Of a DNA stretch of 64,000 nucleotides, positions 49,973 through 62,059 are shown piece by piece; the stretch's first letter is position 1; every line of letters starts with the position of its first letter. The notes beneath the pieces are model-generated. The model was not told the origin of the DNA, did not search any database, and saw only the letters and a program-made list of their open reading frames with translations. This DNA comes from Cucumis sativus (Eukaryota; Streptophyta; Magnoliopsida; Cucurbitales; Cucurbitaceae): the NCBI RefSeq assembly GCF_000004075.3, contig NC_026661.2:18566307-18630306 (forward strand), given 5' to 3'. Made by a program: the position numbers and the translations under genes.

Positions 49973-51648
49973 ATGCTAGCCACATTCCCCACATCATCCG
50001 TAGTTTCATCTTCTCATTCCAACGAATTTATTAATGTATTCTACTTCAAATCCAAAGGGACTGTTTCTTTTGATTCACATTTTCGAGTTCCATGGAGACT
50101 TGTGAGAAATATTCAGCCAAGCTTGGGTGACCCTTGTATTAAGATGAAATCTACTGCCATAAAGTGTGTGAAACCTACCTATCAATCCCTTTTTGAGGAC
50201 AATTCGATTATTACTGACTGGGAAGATCAAGAAGGGGATATTGAGGAGATGGACTCACCTTGGGAAGGAGCAATTATTTACAAGAGGAACTCTTCAGTTT
50301 CTCATGTGGAGTATTGCACAACATTAGAGAGGCTTGGGTTAGAGAAGCTTTCGACTGATGTCTCGAAATCTAGAGCATCAACGATGGGTCTACGCGTAAC
50401 TAAAGATGTGAAAGATTATCCCTTTGGAACGCCTGTTCAAATCTCTGTTGATGTCACAAGGAAAAATAAAAAGTTGAGGTTGGATGGAATAGTTAAAACT
50501 GTCATCACTCTGAATTGTTATAGGTAAATTCTAATTACAAATTAATTCCTTATACAACATTTCTATTTGATTGCTTTCAATCAACTGAAGCACACTAGAC
50601 TAGACACTAAAATGCTAATCATTTTTGGTTCTCACAGGATTTTAATGAAGAAGGAAGTTTCTTCTATTCTATGTTTTGCATGTGTTTACTACTTATCTGG
50701 TGAAACCTTCCTTCCATAGCTAATTCCTGGTTGGATGGTCACTTGATACATATTTTTGAGACCTAGAATGGAAATATGGAATGCCACCTGTTTTAGGTTC
50801 TTACCACACTATTCTAGGTCCCAACTTCTGTAAAAAATTTCAGAAAATTTTTACTTCATGAGTGGATTTGAAACTTTTAGGGAAAAAACAAGGTTGATAT
50901 TACAACTTTTGAATGATAGAGTTATTTTTGAAACAGAGAACAAGATTCAGAGTGTTTATTATAACTAACCTATGTAAAAGTAACCATACTACCTACTCAA
51001 TGTTTGCGTTAGATTGCCTCTTAATTGATTTCAACAATTTTGACTTATCCATTGCACACAAGCCTAGTTGTTTTGGTTGTTCTCACATGTGAGATGAAGT
51101 ATTTGCTTTCTCTGTTTTCTCCTCTTACACCTCCACGCCAATTTACTTCTTTGTGATGGTTCTATGCTCAAAATTTAGTCTATACCGTTTATCCTATTAT
51201 CAGTGAGGTTCATTATATGCTAATCACTTGATGTTGTAGCTGTTGTGAGCCTGCTCCTGAATGCATTTTCTCAAATTTCTCCATTATACTAAGCGAAGAA
51301 CCGATTGAAGAACCTGATGTCATAAATATGGGAATCATTAGCGGAAAGGATATGTTCAAGACTGACAATGGAAATAGTGATGAAGATGATGAAGAGTTGA
51401 TAGACTTGGATGATCAACTCTATTTTCCTCCTCTGAACAAAGAGATAGATATATCAAAGAACATTAGAGACATCTTGCATCTAGAAATTACCATGAATGT
51501 GATATGTGATCCGGGATGCAAAGGTATTTGTCTAAATTGTGGTATAAATTTGAATACTGGAAGCTGTAAATGTAGTAAACAGGCTGTAAAGAAGAATGAT
51601 TTTGGTCCTCTTGGAGATTTGAAAAGACGAATGCAGAACAATTCTTAA
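49973..51648 (+). CDS. YCED/DUF177 large-rRNA accumulation protein homolog, chloroplastic
   Basis: Two coding exons, 49973-50523 and 51240-51648, joined in phase 2, 319 residues. Plant YCED-type (DUF177) proteins are plastid proteins needed for accumulation of the large-subunit rRNA and so for plastid translation. The first 50 or so residues are Ser/Thr-rich with few acids (MLATFPTSSVVSSSHS), fitting a transit peptide. Residues about 150-185 (RASTMGLRVTKDVKD, LDGIVKTVITLNC) open the DUF177 core; the C-terminal part has YFPPLNKEIDISKNIRDIL and the cysteine cluster ICDPGCKGICLNCGINLN...CKC, a probable metal site as in YceD relatives, ending KRRMQNNS. A likely 5' UTR intron runs 49678-49918 (ACCTTAG|GTACC to TTTGCAG). 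The start codon is the first ATG after that acceptor. Confidence 0.85.
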
Positions 51649-52820
51649 AGACTTAGAATGCAAGACCATGTGTTCCTTTAAATTAAATCATTTCATTTAA
51701 AAAATGCGTGTTATCTTGGTTGATCTCTTTTACAAGTTCACAACCATCTTTTTTATAATCTTATTCTATTTGCATTTTAACCTCCGTTAAGTTAGAGCAC
51801 CTGCAATGAAATCTGAGAAAATATGTCTATTATTATTACTCTGCTCATTTGCTTGAACCCCACAAATCTCCGCTTACTAATTGGTGTTTCTTAATTATGA
51901 TTGAATATTTGAATCTTGCCCATTCGGCAAATGAGAGTCAAATTGAACCTTGAAATATGACTGTATTCTGGCATGGCTGCTTCTATTAACCATTGATCTT
52001 TTTCCCCTCCATTTTCTTGCTGTCATCTCTCTCGCTCACTTTCTTCCTAAAGAACCAAAATGAAATGGCTATTGAAAAACGTCCACAGTTTCCTCTTCAT
52101 CTTTTGCAGAATGGTTTTCAATTGATGATCCATTATTAACAACTTGGGATTTTGATATCAATATTTCACCGACAATTTTATTGACATTTCTAAAAGATTG
52201 AAACCTCAATAATTCTACCAACATCGATATGGACTTATAAAACATAACATTTTGGGAAGCTTCAATTTTCTTCTAATGTTGATTTCTTAATCCACATCGT
52301 CAACCCATTTTAAATTATGATGAATTTCAATTAAGTACACAAATTTTATTAATAAAGTAAAAATAGGAAGGTGTTAACTTATTATTGCATTTTACGTTTT
52401 ATCAAGTAAAGGGATCAAAATATACATTTTGAAAATACAAATACTAGAAAATGGTAATGTAATCTCCATTTGAAAGTGAGAAGCTTTGTATTGTTTGGAA
52501 TAAACCTTCAAGCCAATGGCAATGTGATCTCAATCAACACTTTTATCTAGGAAGTTTTATTAGTTGGAAACTTGAAAGATCAAATTTTTAAACAACATTT
52601 TAATCTTCTCAAAACGACACAAGATCAAGTCAGTTTTAGCTCAAAACTAATCTGAAGCTGAACTGATTATACTCTCTGGGATGAGGAAAATTTTCTTCAT
52701 TAGGAATTTCAAGTTTTCAAATTCTTTGCCTTTTGGAACCAAAGAGGCTCAGCTAAGAACAGTTACATATACAGAACTAAAAAACAAAAGAATGTTTCTC
52801 TTGAGCATTCTCATCAAGAT
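51649..52820. other. Intergenic
   Basis: 3' flanks of two convergent genes (YCED plus strand, YlmG minus strand). No other gene seen. Confidence 0.5.
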
Positions 52821-54263
52821 TTAGCTGACTTGTTGAGAAAGGAGGACAAGGAGCCCTTGGGGACCGAGCAATATCTCATTGAGGAAACTAATCAATCCGA
52901 ACCAGACAACTGGTGTTACGTCAACTCCGCCGAGAGGAGGGATCACCTTCCTTGTTGCAACTAGAAGTGGTTCAGTGGGGGCATAAGCTATGACATATGG
53001 AAACTTCCCCACAGGCAACTTGGGATACCAAGACATTACTATTCTAGCAATAAACAAAAACGAAAACACCGAGAGAGACGGCCCCAGAAAGCTGATCGCA
53101 AGCTTTGCCGTTCCTGGGTCGAGGTCAGCCAAAGTCATACTGTTCACAAAATCAGAGGCAGCCATTGATGCATCTTGCAAGGTAAAGGGGATAGTCCTTG
53201 CAGCTTCGTAAGCAGCAGCTGGCTTTAATGGAGGGATGACATAGGCCAATGACAGAAGACTCTTGGAAGAGGTAAAAGAACCCAACAAAGATGAGCTACA
53301 TTTGATTGCTTGGAATTTGCAGTTTGGATTTCTTTGAGGATGGTACTTGAAGCCTCTCTGTCGAAACAAGGTAATAAATCTAAACATTTTGCAAATGGAT
53401 GCAATTCACAAACTAAGTGCATGTCTAGAATGACTTTTTAGGTGCTTTAACTATTTGAAAGTAATTTTAAATATAGGCGATTCTACTCACTATTTACAAT
53501 GATATAACAATAGTTAAATGCACGACACTGGGGAATAGGACAGTGATATGTAAAAATGTTTGACAGAGTGACTGACATGGAATACATCTTAAACTAAAGG
53601 CTTGTTCGAATTAACTTCTTAAAATGTTTAAAAAATTGTTTTTAAGCACTTAAAAAAGTCAATCTAAAAGTCTATTTCATCACTCCATCATTTATCTTAT
53701 TTAGCTAACTCATTAGGCTAGAATCATACATAACCATGGTCCTAATGCCAAAAACTCAAAACAAAATTTAAACAGTTAAATTATCAAAAATACTCTTTAA
53801 GTTCGCCCTTCGCCCTTTGTTTCAAACATTACTCTATTCTTTCAAAAATTGCAATATTAACCTCAACTTAACCTTTCAAGTTCGCCCTTCGCCCTTTGTT
53901 TCAAACATTACTCTATTCTTTCAAAAATTGCAATATTAACCTCAACTTAACCTTTCAAGTCTCAATATCTAATTGCAATATTCCTTATCCAACTGAACAA
54001 GTCAGAACCCTCCATTCAGGGAAGAGTAAAAGCATAATCGGGAGCAGGGAAAGTAATAGAAAGGTATAGAAGGTGAATACATACACAGAAATTTGAATTT
54101 CCATGGTTGGGAGTCAAAGGGGATGATCCTATACCTAAATTATAAGGATAAAGCAAAAAAAACTAAGAGAAAATCCAATTTCAATGCACTGGAATCAACA
54201 AGGAGAAAGAAAAAAACCTATTACTCGAATGGAGCTGAGAGAGGAGCAGGCGGTGGCAGCCAT
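52821..54263 (-). CDS. YlmG homolog (YGGT family), chloroplastic
   Basis: Two exons: 54263-54225 (13 codons, MAATACSSLSSIR, donor GTAATA) and 53357-52821, phase 0, 191 residues. The long exon is certain; the first exon is proposed because it gives a Met-Ala start, a transit-peptide-like N-terminus and in-phase splice sites. A Met at 53387 would be the alternative start without it. The C-terminal 90 residues are the YGGT domain: LGPSLSVFSFLFIARIVMSW, YP, then FPYVIAYAPTEPLLVATRKV and PPLGGVDVTPVVWFGLISFL, with two hydrophobic segments. Plastid YlmG proteins act in nucleoid partitioning or thylakoid complex assembly. The intron holds a 79-bp tandem duplication. Confidence 0.85.
53801..53959. 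repeat. 79-bp tandem duplication inside the YlmG intron
   Basis: Two essentially identical copies with a 79-bp period, beginning gttcgcccttcgccctttgt; the copies look very young. Confidence 0.92.
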
Positions 54264-55425
54264 GGGTTTCACAGAGGAGCTCCGGTGGAGAAAGAATGAG
54301 AAGGCTATCCCTTTATCATCAATAGGAGCAATTGGGTTTGGGCCATTAAAATGGAGGATTCATTGATTCCATTATCGGTTGCCGTTGGTCTGTTCAAACC
54401 CGGTTCAGTTGATGACCGGTCAATTTCTTTTTCGTTTTTTCTGTCTACTTATTATTATTATTATTGTTATTTTAGTACTAATCTTATACGAGTCTTATTT
54501 ACCCTTGGTTGTCCTAAAATTTGAAAATATAGATGGTAGAATATTTACAATATTATTTGAGATGGACCAAAAAAATTAGATAAATATATCTGAAAATAAA
54601 GATTATGGAAAAGAAAATACAACATTTTTTAAAATAGAAAAATAAACCAACATATTTACGACATATAACAAAATGTTGGATTTTATTAATAATAGACACT
54701 GGTATGTAATTGATATAAATTTATTAGTGTTTATTAATGATAGAATATCTGAAATTTTACTATATTTTGTTAAATTTGCCATTTTTGACAACTAAAAAAA
54801 TTTTGATCTTCAATGATACGTCAGACTCTCATTTGCTTATGTATATGATCAATGTTTGCTTATCATATATGAGGCGTTGCCATGATATGCTGGCACATTC
54901 CTTGCCATCTAAGGAATTTGAAGAACAAGCTTCTTCTTTTCTTCAATTTTCTTATAGTTAGTGATTTTCTTCCTATGTAATTTAGGGTGTAATTTTGTAG
55001 TGTTGGTGTGGTTTGTTTCCTCAAAAGGCAAGAAAAAAGAAATGGAATTTAAGCTTTTGAACCCCACTTACACTTTTCACCCAAATATTGAAAATTATAA
55101 AAAGTAACATTATTTTTGTTTTCATTTTAGAAATTCAGATGTCTCTTTTAAGAGAAAATCATGATAAGTAAATTGAGAAAAGAGGAAGAAAAAGAATTAA
55201 AAATAAAATAGCTTCAAAGTCCCCCTCATTTCTAAAGAACTTCTAAAAATTCTTCAAGTGCACTAGAAACCTTGCTTTGTAAATGGGCATGATAACTTTA
55301 CAAGCAACGAACTTGATACACTTTTGAGAACTTCTCAAAGTCTCTTATAATTAGTTGATATATCCTAAAGGACACCAAACCTACCTCCCACTGATTTCCT
55401 CCTTCCGGCATTGACGATCATTTCA
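54264..55425. other. Intergenic between divergent genes
   Basis: The promoters of YlmG (minus) and of the 55426 gene (plus) lie at either end. 54446-54472 is an ATT microsatellite and 54620-54790 a degenerate interspersed repeat. No gene. Confidence 0.45.
54620..54790. repeat. Degenerate interspersed repeat
   Basis: Contains aataatagacactgg, taatgatagaatatctgaaa and ttttgttaaatttgccattttt, a loosely palindromic arrangement also visible at 49250, 15220 and 9240. Confidence 0.4.
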
Positions 55426-56667
55426 ATGCCGCCTGATCACAAAACTAAATCAAGCTTTCACCTCGAGAGACCAGACAAACCAGCCAACAAGAAGAACGTC
55501 GAATTGGGTACCGTCGAAAACACTGGTGTTTTGCGGTTGGTCATGTGGGGTGGAGCCTTCGTTTTTGGATGTCTACTCATAGCTTCTACATTTAAGAAGA
55601 GCAAGAAGAGCATATCCCCTAAAACATGTCGAGAGGGTGTCTCAAATCTTGATGTTATTGGTGGTTTCAAAGAAAGTAGCACCCGAGATGATGACGATAA
55701 AGCTCGAAAAATGGAAGGATTACGACTTATTTTGTCTTCATCAACTGATATCATCAGTCATCCATGGTTAGAACTAAAAAGTCCATATATTTCCTTTGTT
55801 GAGTGAGTTCGAGAGGTGTGCGGTCATTTAATTTCTTCCCTTTAACATCCTACCTTTATTTGATTTCTACTTTGCAGTTAAAACAGTTCAAATTAATCAA
55901 AACTAACAATCGTATCAGCTAAAACTTGTCCATTATCCATGTAGTTAGGTGTTTTTTCATAAACGTTTTCACTTGATTTCATTCAAAATAAACTAAAACA
56001 TAAAAATATTTAATTTTCTCCCCAAATCCTACCAAAGTAACCAAGAAAAATAAAAGTAATTCCTTTTCAAATAAGTGATCAAGAAACATGTTGTTGGAAG
56101 AAGAGAGGATGAAATACTAATATGCATGGAAGATCGTCTAAATTCAAAATTGATCTCATCTATGATAGTTCGTTTAATAATAATTTAGAGGTTTATTTAA
56201 TATATATATTATCTTTTTGTAGTCACACGTCGTCAAAGATGTCAACGAATTCAATAGAAGACTCCGTAGATGAAAATTTAACTCTAACAACAGAACCCAT
56301 TTTAGAAAAGAAAGAGGAGGATAATATTGTGATTATTATTTATGAAGAAGAAGAGTACACAAATTCAGAAGAATCTAAAGAAACTGCAACCCAGAAATAT
56401 GATGAAAGCTCAGAAGTTCCACAAAGTTTTCCATCTACAGCATTATTTGATGAAGATGACAAAAATAGACCATCATCAACATCATCTTCCTCGTCTTTGT
56501 ATTCATCCTCATCATCGTCATCGTCATCGTCATCGTCAGAAGAAACTTCATCTAGTGGAGTTGATCTTTCACAAGAGATTGATGGAGATGACAATAATAT
56601 TGATATCATTATATATATTGATGATGATGAGAATCACGAAGACAAACATGCTCGTATATATGTATAG
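55426..56667 (+). CDS. Membrane protein with acidic/serine-rich tail, family unknown
   Basis: Two exons, 55426-55802 (donor GTGAGT) and 56223-56667 (acceptor TTTTTGTAG), joined in phase 2, 273 residues. The N-terminus is basic and hydrophilic (MPPDHKTKSSFHLERPDKPA), one transmembrane segment lies at about residues 36-56 (LRLVMWGGAFVFGCLLIAS), followed at once by a basic KKSKK stop-transfer. The middle has an acidic RDDDDKARK. The second exon encodes a strongly acidic, serine-rich tail: EEEEYTNSEES, a run of serines encoded by TCA/TCG repeats (about 56490-56540), DGDDNNIDIIIYIDDDEN, ending HARIYV. The strong donor and acceptor and a phase-correct junction argue that it is real. I do not recognise a family; positive-inside suggests N-out or N-in depending on context, and no enzyme motif is seen. 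The start codon was chosen as the first ATG. Confidence 0.6.
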
Positions 56668-57583
56668 TTTGATATGTGGGAAATCTTGATTCTAATTTGT
56701 GTTTATATTTGATAAAGAAAATACTATTTAATTTTTGGATCTCGTAAGATACATTGGATCACACTGATGCATCTATATAAATTCTTAAAAGTTGTTTTTA
56801 ATTTTTTCAATCCAAGAACTTCAAACAATACTATAGTAATAGGCAGGAGCATTTCTATTTTTTTGAAAGTTAAAAGTATTAATGAAAATTTCAAAATTCG
56901 GTAATATTCATGAAACAAAGGTATGTTCTATCCATATACTAATTAACAAAACGAGTCATTTTGAATTTTGTCAAAAGTTTAGAAGCATTATATATTATTG
57001 AAATTTTGGAAAGTTTAAAGGTAGTATTAATATTATTTTTAAACAAAAGTACAAACCATACGAAATCTTTTTTAAATTCTTTATAAAAGATTACAGGTAG
57101 CACATACATATTTATTAAGGGGTCAAGGGTACGTGTCCCTCACATTATCGATTTTTGTGTTTTAATATTGATTTTGAAGTGGTAGATTACAATATATATT
57201 AAATTTAACTTTATTGTGCTTAAATTTTGCTTCTGTTGTAGTGGTTGTGCCCCATGAGGGTTGTGAGTTCAAATCTTGTCCCACTATACAAACAACTAGA
57301 GGCATTTTTAATTAAGAGTTAGTTTTTACGAGATATTAATAGTATTAGTTCATATACTGAGAGTGAGAATAGTATTTTAACTTTAAGTTCATGGATATTT
57401 TTTAAATAAAATTTTTACGATTTTCATCCAGCAAAGGTAGTTTTGAATCATTTTTTAGTGTTTGAGAGTATTTTTGAAAGTTTTAAAAGTTAATATTTTT
57501 GACACAAAATGCAAAATTGGGGGGCTAATTTTTGTAATTTAGCCTAAAAAAACCCCAAACGCATATATTCATACATATGAATG
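56668..57583. other. Intergenic, includes a hAT-like end repeat
   Basis: AT-rich; the notable part is the repeat at 57090-57310. No gene. Confidence 0.5.
57090..57310. mobile_element. hAT-related terminal fragment (copy 1)
   Basis: About 200 bp similar to 60281-60480: both have a GGGTCA..GG.ACACG/GTACGTG start, then ttttaatattgattt/aattt, then attacaatatatattaaat, then a tagtggttgtgcccc segment. The left part resembles the subterminal region next to the CAGTGGCGGATC terminus of ZMYM1-like hAT elements. No coding part remains. Confidence 0.5.
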
Positions 57584-59800
57584 TTATACTCTATCACAAG
57601 GTGGCGGGTTTTGAACCCCAAAAGTAGCAATCTTTGCATTCGAACATGAAGAAACAACGGTCGTATTTCTCAAGTCGGTGCCTCCATAAGTCAAGTTAAT
57701 GTCCCTCAACTCCACCCCTTCGCATGGAAACAACTTGCTGCATTCCAACAACACTGCCACATTCGTTGTTGATGTTCCTCGAATGTTCTTGAAGAGTATG
57801 TCGCTAACCTTCCAATTTGATTCCTGCATGCATGTAAGTTTGGTAACACGTTATCGTTAAAATCACTATTAAACTCTAAACATTAAGATCATCCGTTTTT
57901 CTTCGCATACTCCCATTATGCTTCTGACATCTCAACTAGATTCTAATAACATGGTTAGTTTTTTTCTTAGTTTCATTATTATTGTTATTGTTAGTGTTGT
58001 TTACCTTCCCCTCCTCAGTGCCGTAGGTTTGATCGATAATTATAGGATTTTTTACGTTGTACATTACAATGTCTTCAAAGACTATTCTCGAGGCTAACCC
58101 CGGGATAGGGCTAGCAAATGTCTTAATTCTGGCACCATTGGTGGCATTGAAAATAGTGCAGTTCTTTACTAGAACGTCGTAGACACCCTTTTCTTTCGAG
58201 TACTTGCCCAAGCTGCCCACACTAAAAATGAATAAAGAAAAGCTTTTAGATGTTTTTCTTTGTGTCTATTTAATCTTTTATTTACTTTTATAAAAATGTA
58301 TTATTTACCTAAGACCATGACCAGGGCCGCAAGTGACATTGGTGATGATGATATTCTCAGTACTGTGGCCAATAGAGACACAATCATCACCGGTGCCAAT
58401 GATACTGTTGCTAATGGTGACCAACTTGGAGGTGCTAAGGTGCATTCCATCAGTGTTGGGACTATTATGTGGAGCTGTAATTTTCATGTTAGTAGCAGTA
58501 AAATTGTAGCAGTAGAATACTGACGTGTGAAACCCCATGCTGTTTATCGAAGTGAGCCCATCAATTATCGTGTGATTTAATCTCGAGAATTTAATCGACT
58601 ACAAAGAAAATCAATGAATAAATCATAATCATTAAAAATATATTTTCGAATATAGCACAATTAGTTTGTAAAGTAAAATTTCACAATTCAATTTCAGATT
58701 CCGAGAGATAGAATATGATTTTTTTTTTTTTATATTTCATAAATATTTTGAGTGATTTTATATAAGTTGCAATAAATTTTTATTTTTAAATATGTTTATT
58801 CTTAGAGAGTTTAGGTTTTTTGAGATACTTATTAGACACAAATTGAAAAAGTTGAGTGTAAAACAGTTGTAATTTAAAATGAAAGGAAAAATGATTGAGT
58901 TAGGCAAACGTATAGTTACGATTGGAAGAAGTTGGCATAAGTTGTTTTTTATGCAGTCATTATAGGTCCAAACGGAGACGCCTTGGCCGTCAAAGACGCC
59001 GGAGCCGGTGAGGATGAAACCAGTAACATCTTCAATAGAGAACCATTCTGAAGAAGAATATGCACTAATATCGGTTGTGGCCTTTACAGTTCCTTGATTT
59101 TCGAGAGTGATTGGAAAGCTTTTGCACGGACCGGCGAAAGTCACCGGACCCACCAGAAATATGTCTTGTGGGATCAAGAACTTCGCCGGACCGACTGTGT
59201 TCCGGCAAGCTGCAATCCATGTTGTCATGAATGCCTGCCAAATGGAAAATAAAAAAAATAATTATAACTCTTTTTTTCCAAAAAATGTTGAAATAATTGT
59301 ACCATCCATATCCACAAAAAAAAAAAAAAAAAAGAAGAAAAATTGACATCAGTTTAGAATAATATAACGGTAGAATTTAATAGCAAAAAATATATACAAT
59401 TTTCTATAGTCTTCAATTTAAAGATAATTAACTCAAATCAAAAGGTTTGAAGTTAGTGTGTGTTGATATCTCTCACCTGTGCATCATCAGTCTCTCCGTC
59501 AGCTTTAGCTCCATGTTTTGTAACATCAAAAACTAACCCACCATTCTCATTTAGATCAACATTTACCTTAATGTCATTCACCGTGCCGCCGCCAATGTTG
59601 GGAAGAGTACTGAAGCCAAGATGCCAGGGTGCTTCTGCAGGACGAAGAAACTGCTCATTTACCTTTGGTACAATCCCGTTGAGAAGAATTTGAGTGTTGA
59701 TGGTGTCAATGAAAATGGCAGCAGCCCTTGCACAGCATTCCCAGGCAAATACTAACAGAAGGATTTGAATGAGGCTAAAATTTCTTGTCATTCTGATCAT
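57584..59800 (-). CDS. Exopolygalacturonase-like, glycoside hydrolase family 28
   Basis: Hydrolyses 1,4-alpha-galacturonosyl bonds of pectin in the cell wall. Five exons on the minus strand, phases consistent: 59800-59477, 59234-58920, 58598-58309, 58221-58005, 57823-57584, giving 461 residues. Signal peptide of about 28 residues (MIRMTRNFSLIQILLLVFAW). An N-terminal extension of about 60 residues precedes the usual start of the fold, FDVTKHGAKADGETDD. Catalytic and binding motifs are all present: SPNTDG (Asp263), GTGDDC (Asp284, Asp285), GPGHGLSVGSLG (His307) and ARIK (Arg341, Lys343). Six-plus cysteines in the C-terminal part fit the fold. The exon pattern matches plant exo-type polygalacturonases, often pollen-expressed. 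Flanked on both sides by hAT-related repeat fragments. No defect seen. Confidence 0.92.
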
Positions 59801-60726
59801 AAAGTGTCTTAAATAATTTAATCGAAAATTGAAGTGTTTTTTTCCTTAATATTTGTTTCCAATGATTAGAAGTATATTTATATATCCATGTTTAATGGAA
59901 AAACAAAATTTAGAAAATTGGAACAAAGTTTGATCTGTTTGGAGAATTATTTCTATTATAGAATATAATGTGTTAATTAGCTACTTTGATTAATTTTCTG
60001 CCTTCCATTTAATTTGTTTTTTTTTTTTTTGTAGCAACAATTCTGTTCCTTAGACATGAGTTCAATAATTAATTTGGGGTCAACCTCACAAGTTTGGTAA
60101 GATGGAAGATTGTTGTAAAGATCATTAATATGTAATTAACATATATAATGTATAATCTTATATCATAACAATGGAGTTTTCATATCTCAAAATAAAATGG
60201 TATTTAAGAGTGGCATGTGTATATTTACTTTAAAGATAGGCCTAAGGTTTCCATATCATTCTTATATGAGATCTAAACATCATGGGCGCGGATGTATTAA
60301 TGGGTCAGGGGACACGCGACCTCTTATATTTTCAGTTTTTATATTTTAATATTAATTTCAAAGTGTTAAATTACAATATATATTAAATAATTATCTATTG
60401 TTACTAAATTCTACCTCCGGTCTAGTGGGTGTGCCCCTTAAAAATTCAAACATTTTTATTTAGGAGAGATCTCATATTTCTTTGATACCAATAATGGATC
60501 TAGAAAATTTATTAAGTTGAAGTTTGAATAAAAAGGCTAAAAAAAATTAAGTTGAAGTTTTATAAAAATAAAAAAATAAATGAATTTGAATAAAAAGGCT
60601 AAAAAAAAGATTAAGTTAAAGTTTTATAAAAATAAAAACAATAAAATGAATGAGATTGAATAGCTTATAGCTTTAATTTAGGTGAAAAGAGGGTAAGCCG
60701 TCTAACCACTGAGCTACTTACAAGTA
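59801..60726. other. Upstream region of the polygalacturonase plus repeats
   Basis: The first few hundred bases are promoter. 60281-60480 is a hAT-related fragment. 60530-60660 repeats the phrase aaaaaggctaaaaaaaattaagttgaag twice. 60690-60721 resembles the A-box half of a tRNA on the minus strand. No gene. Confidence 0.45.
60281..60480. mobile_element. hAT-related terminal fragment (copy 2)
   Basis: Starts catgggcgcggatgtatta, reminiscent of the hAT terminus CAGTGGCGGATCC, followed by gggtcaggggacacgcgac and the sequence shared with 57090-57310. No coding part. Confidence 0.5.
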
Positions 60727-61056
60727 TTAAAAATTAAATAATTTTTTTTTATATATTAGGTAGGTTTCATTAACCACTTTGTTTATCACATCATTTTCAA
60801 AAAAATCTTGGAACACCTCCATAATCTTGATCTTGAGGATGTTCCAAAACTTTTTATAAAATTTCATGCTGTAACCATCGGGTCCTGGAGCTTCATTGTC
60901 GTCAAAGGAAAAGTGAGCATCTTTAATTTCCATTTCCGTGAAAGGCTTGATGAGAAAAGCTTGTTGTTCATCAGTAATAGAACTCCAATCAAGATTGTCA
61001 ATAATTTCATGACATTGTGTTTCTATGGAGTAAATGTCTTTAAAATGGTTGATCAA
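60727..61056 (-). mobile_element. LINE fragment (reverse transcriptase N-terminal part)
   Basis: Minus-strand open stretch of 109 residues with the LINE/L1-type signature EIKDAHFSFDDNEAPGPDGY followed by SMKFYKKFWNILKIKIMEVFQ, which in intact elements precedes the palm motifs of reverse transcriptase. It ends at a stop after about 30 more residues; the rest of the element is not adjacent on this strand. Plain LINE relic. Confidence 0.75.
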
Positions 61057-61358
61057 GTGTTATCAATAAAATTAGTTATTTTATGGGGAAATGTAATTCA
61101 TGTAGGTTACTTTTATCTTTCATAAAATTAGTTATTTAATATTTCAGTCTTTTACTCGATAATGTTAAGTTTAAGTCAATTAGGTTTATGGCATCAAGGT
61201 TATATAAATTAAAAGCTTATTTTCTTCCTTTTGGTGACAGATTTTTTAAAAGGTGAATGAATTAAGAATTTTCATTTAGGTTTTCTGCAATTTTTGTGTA
61301 TTAGAACTTGCACATATGAGCTATATATAATCACACATATGATCAAACTTCTTGCAGA

Positions 61359-62050
61359 ATGATTCAAATTGTTACGAGTTTAGGAATGAGTTTTCTTTAC
61401 TTTTTGATGTTGATCATCAAGGTAATTAATCCTTTAAAAACTTATTCCTGGGAGGTTGATTCCATGTTGTTTTGGAATCATGCCAAAAAAAGTGTAAATT
61501 TTTCTTTGAATCCCTTCTACCATAAGATTTACAAAAAAGGCTTCAAAGTTGGAATCTAAAACCAAACTGGTGCGTCTTATGTAGAGGTGTAGAAGAAGAC
61601 ATCAACCATCTTTTTATCTCTTGTTCTTTTGCTAAATCTTTATGGAAGAAATTATGCCTGCTGCTCAACTTAAATTTCAATCACCAGATCGAATATAAGT
61701 ATGCCTGTGGTATTGGGCAGAATAGCAAGAAGAATATTATTACTTTCAATTAAAAAGAAAAATCTCCCATCGAGGGGTGGGAAGACATCAAAGCTCTCAT
61801 CCGTATGTGGACTAGTAGATCCTCTTGGTTTGCAAATTATGCTCTTAACTCTATTGCTTTAAATATCAATGCTTTTGTGTAATGTTCTCATTTGGGTTGT
61901 TTTGGGCTTATTTCTAGCTTTTTGTTGTTCTTGTTTGCTTCTTGTACTTTTTGTTATATTTTAATGAAACGAGAATGATTATGGTGCTACGGAGGTGTCT
62001 ACCTAATAGAGATGTCTTAGTGCACCTTTTGACCTATCTGTATCATTTTT
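61359..62050 (+). mobile_element. LINE 3' fragment (zf-RVT region and ORF2 end)
   Basis: Plus strand. After a frame change it encodes PNWCVLCRGVEEDINHLF followed by ISCSFAKSLWKKLC, the zinc-finger-like zf-RVT domain at the end of plant LINE ORF2, and then YALNSIALNINAFV with a stop TAA at 61880-61882. The 3' tail (61883-62050) with aatgaaacgagaatgattatg is repeated at 63606-63770. 5'-truncated, as usual. Confidence 0.78.
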
Positions 62051-62059
62051 TTTTTAAAA

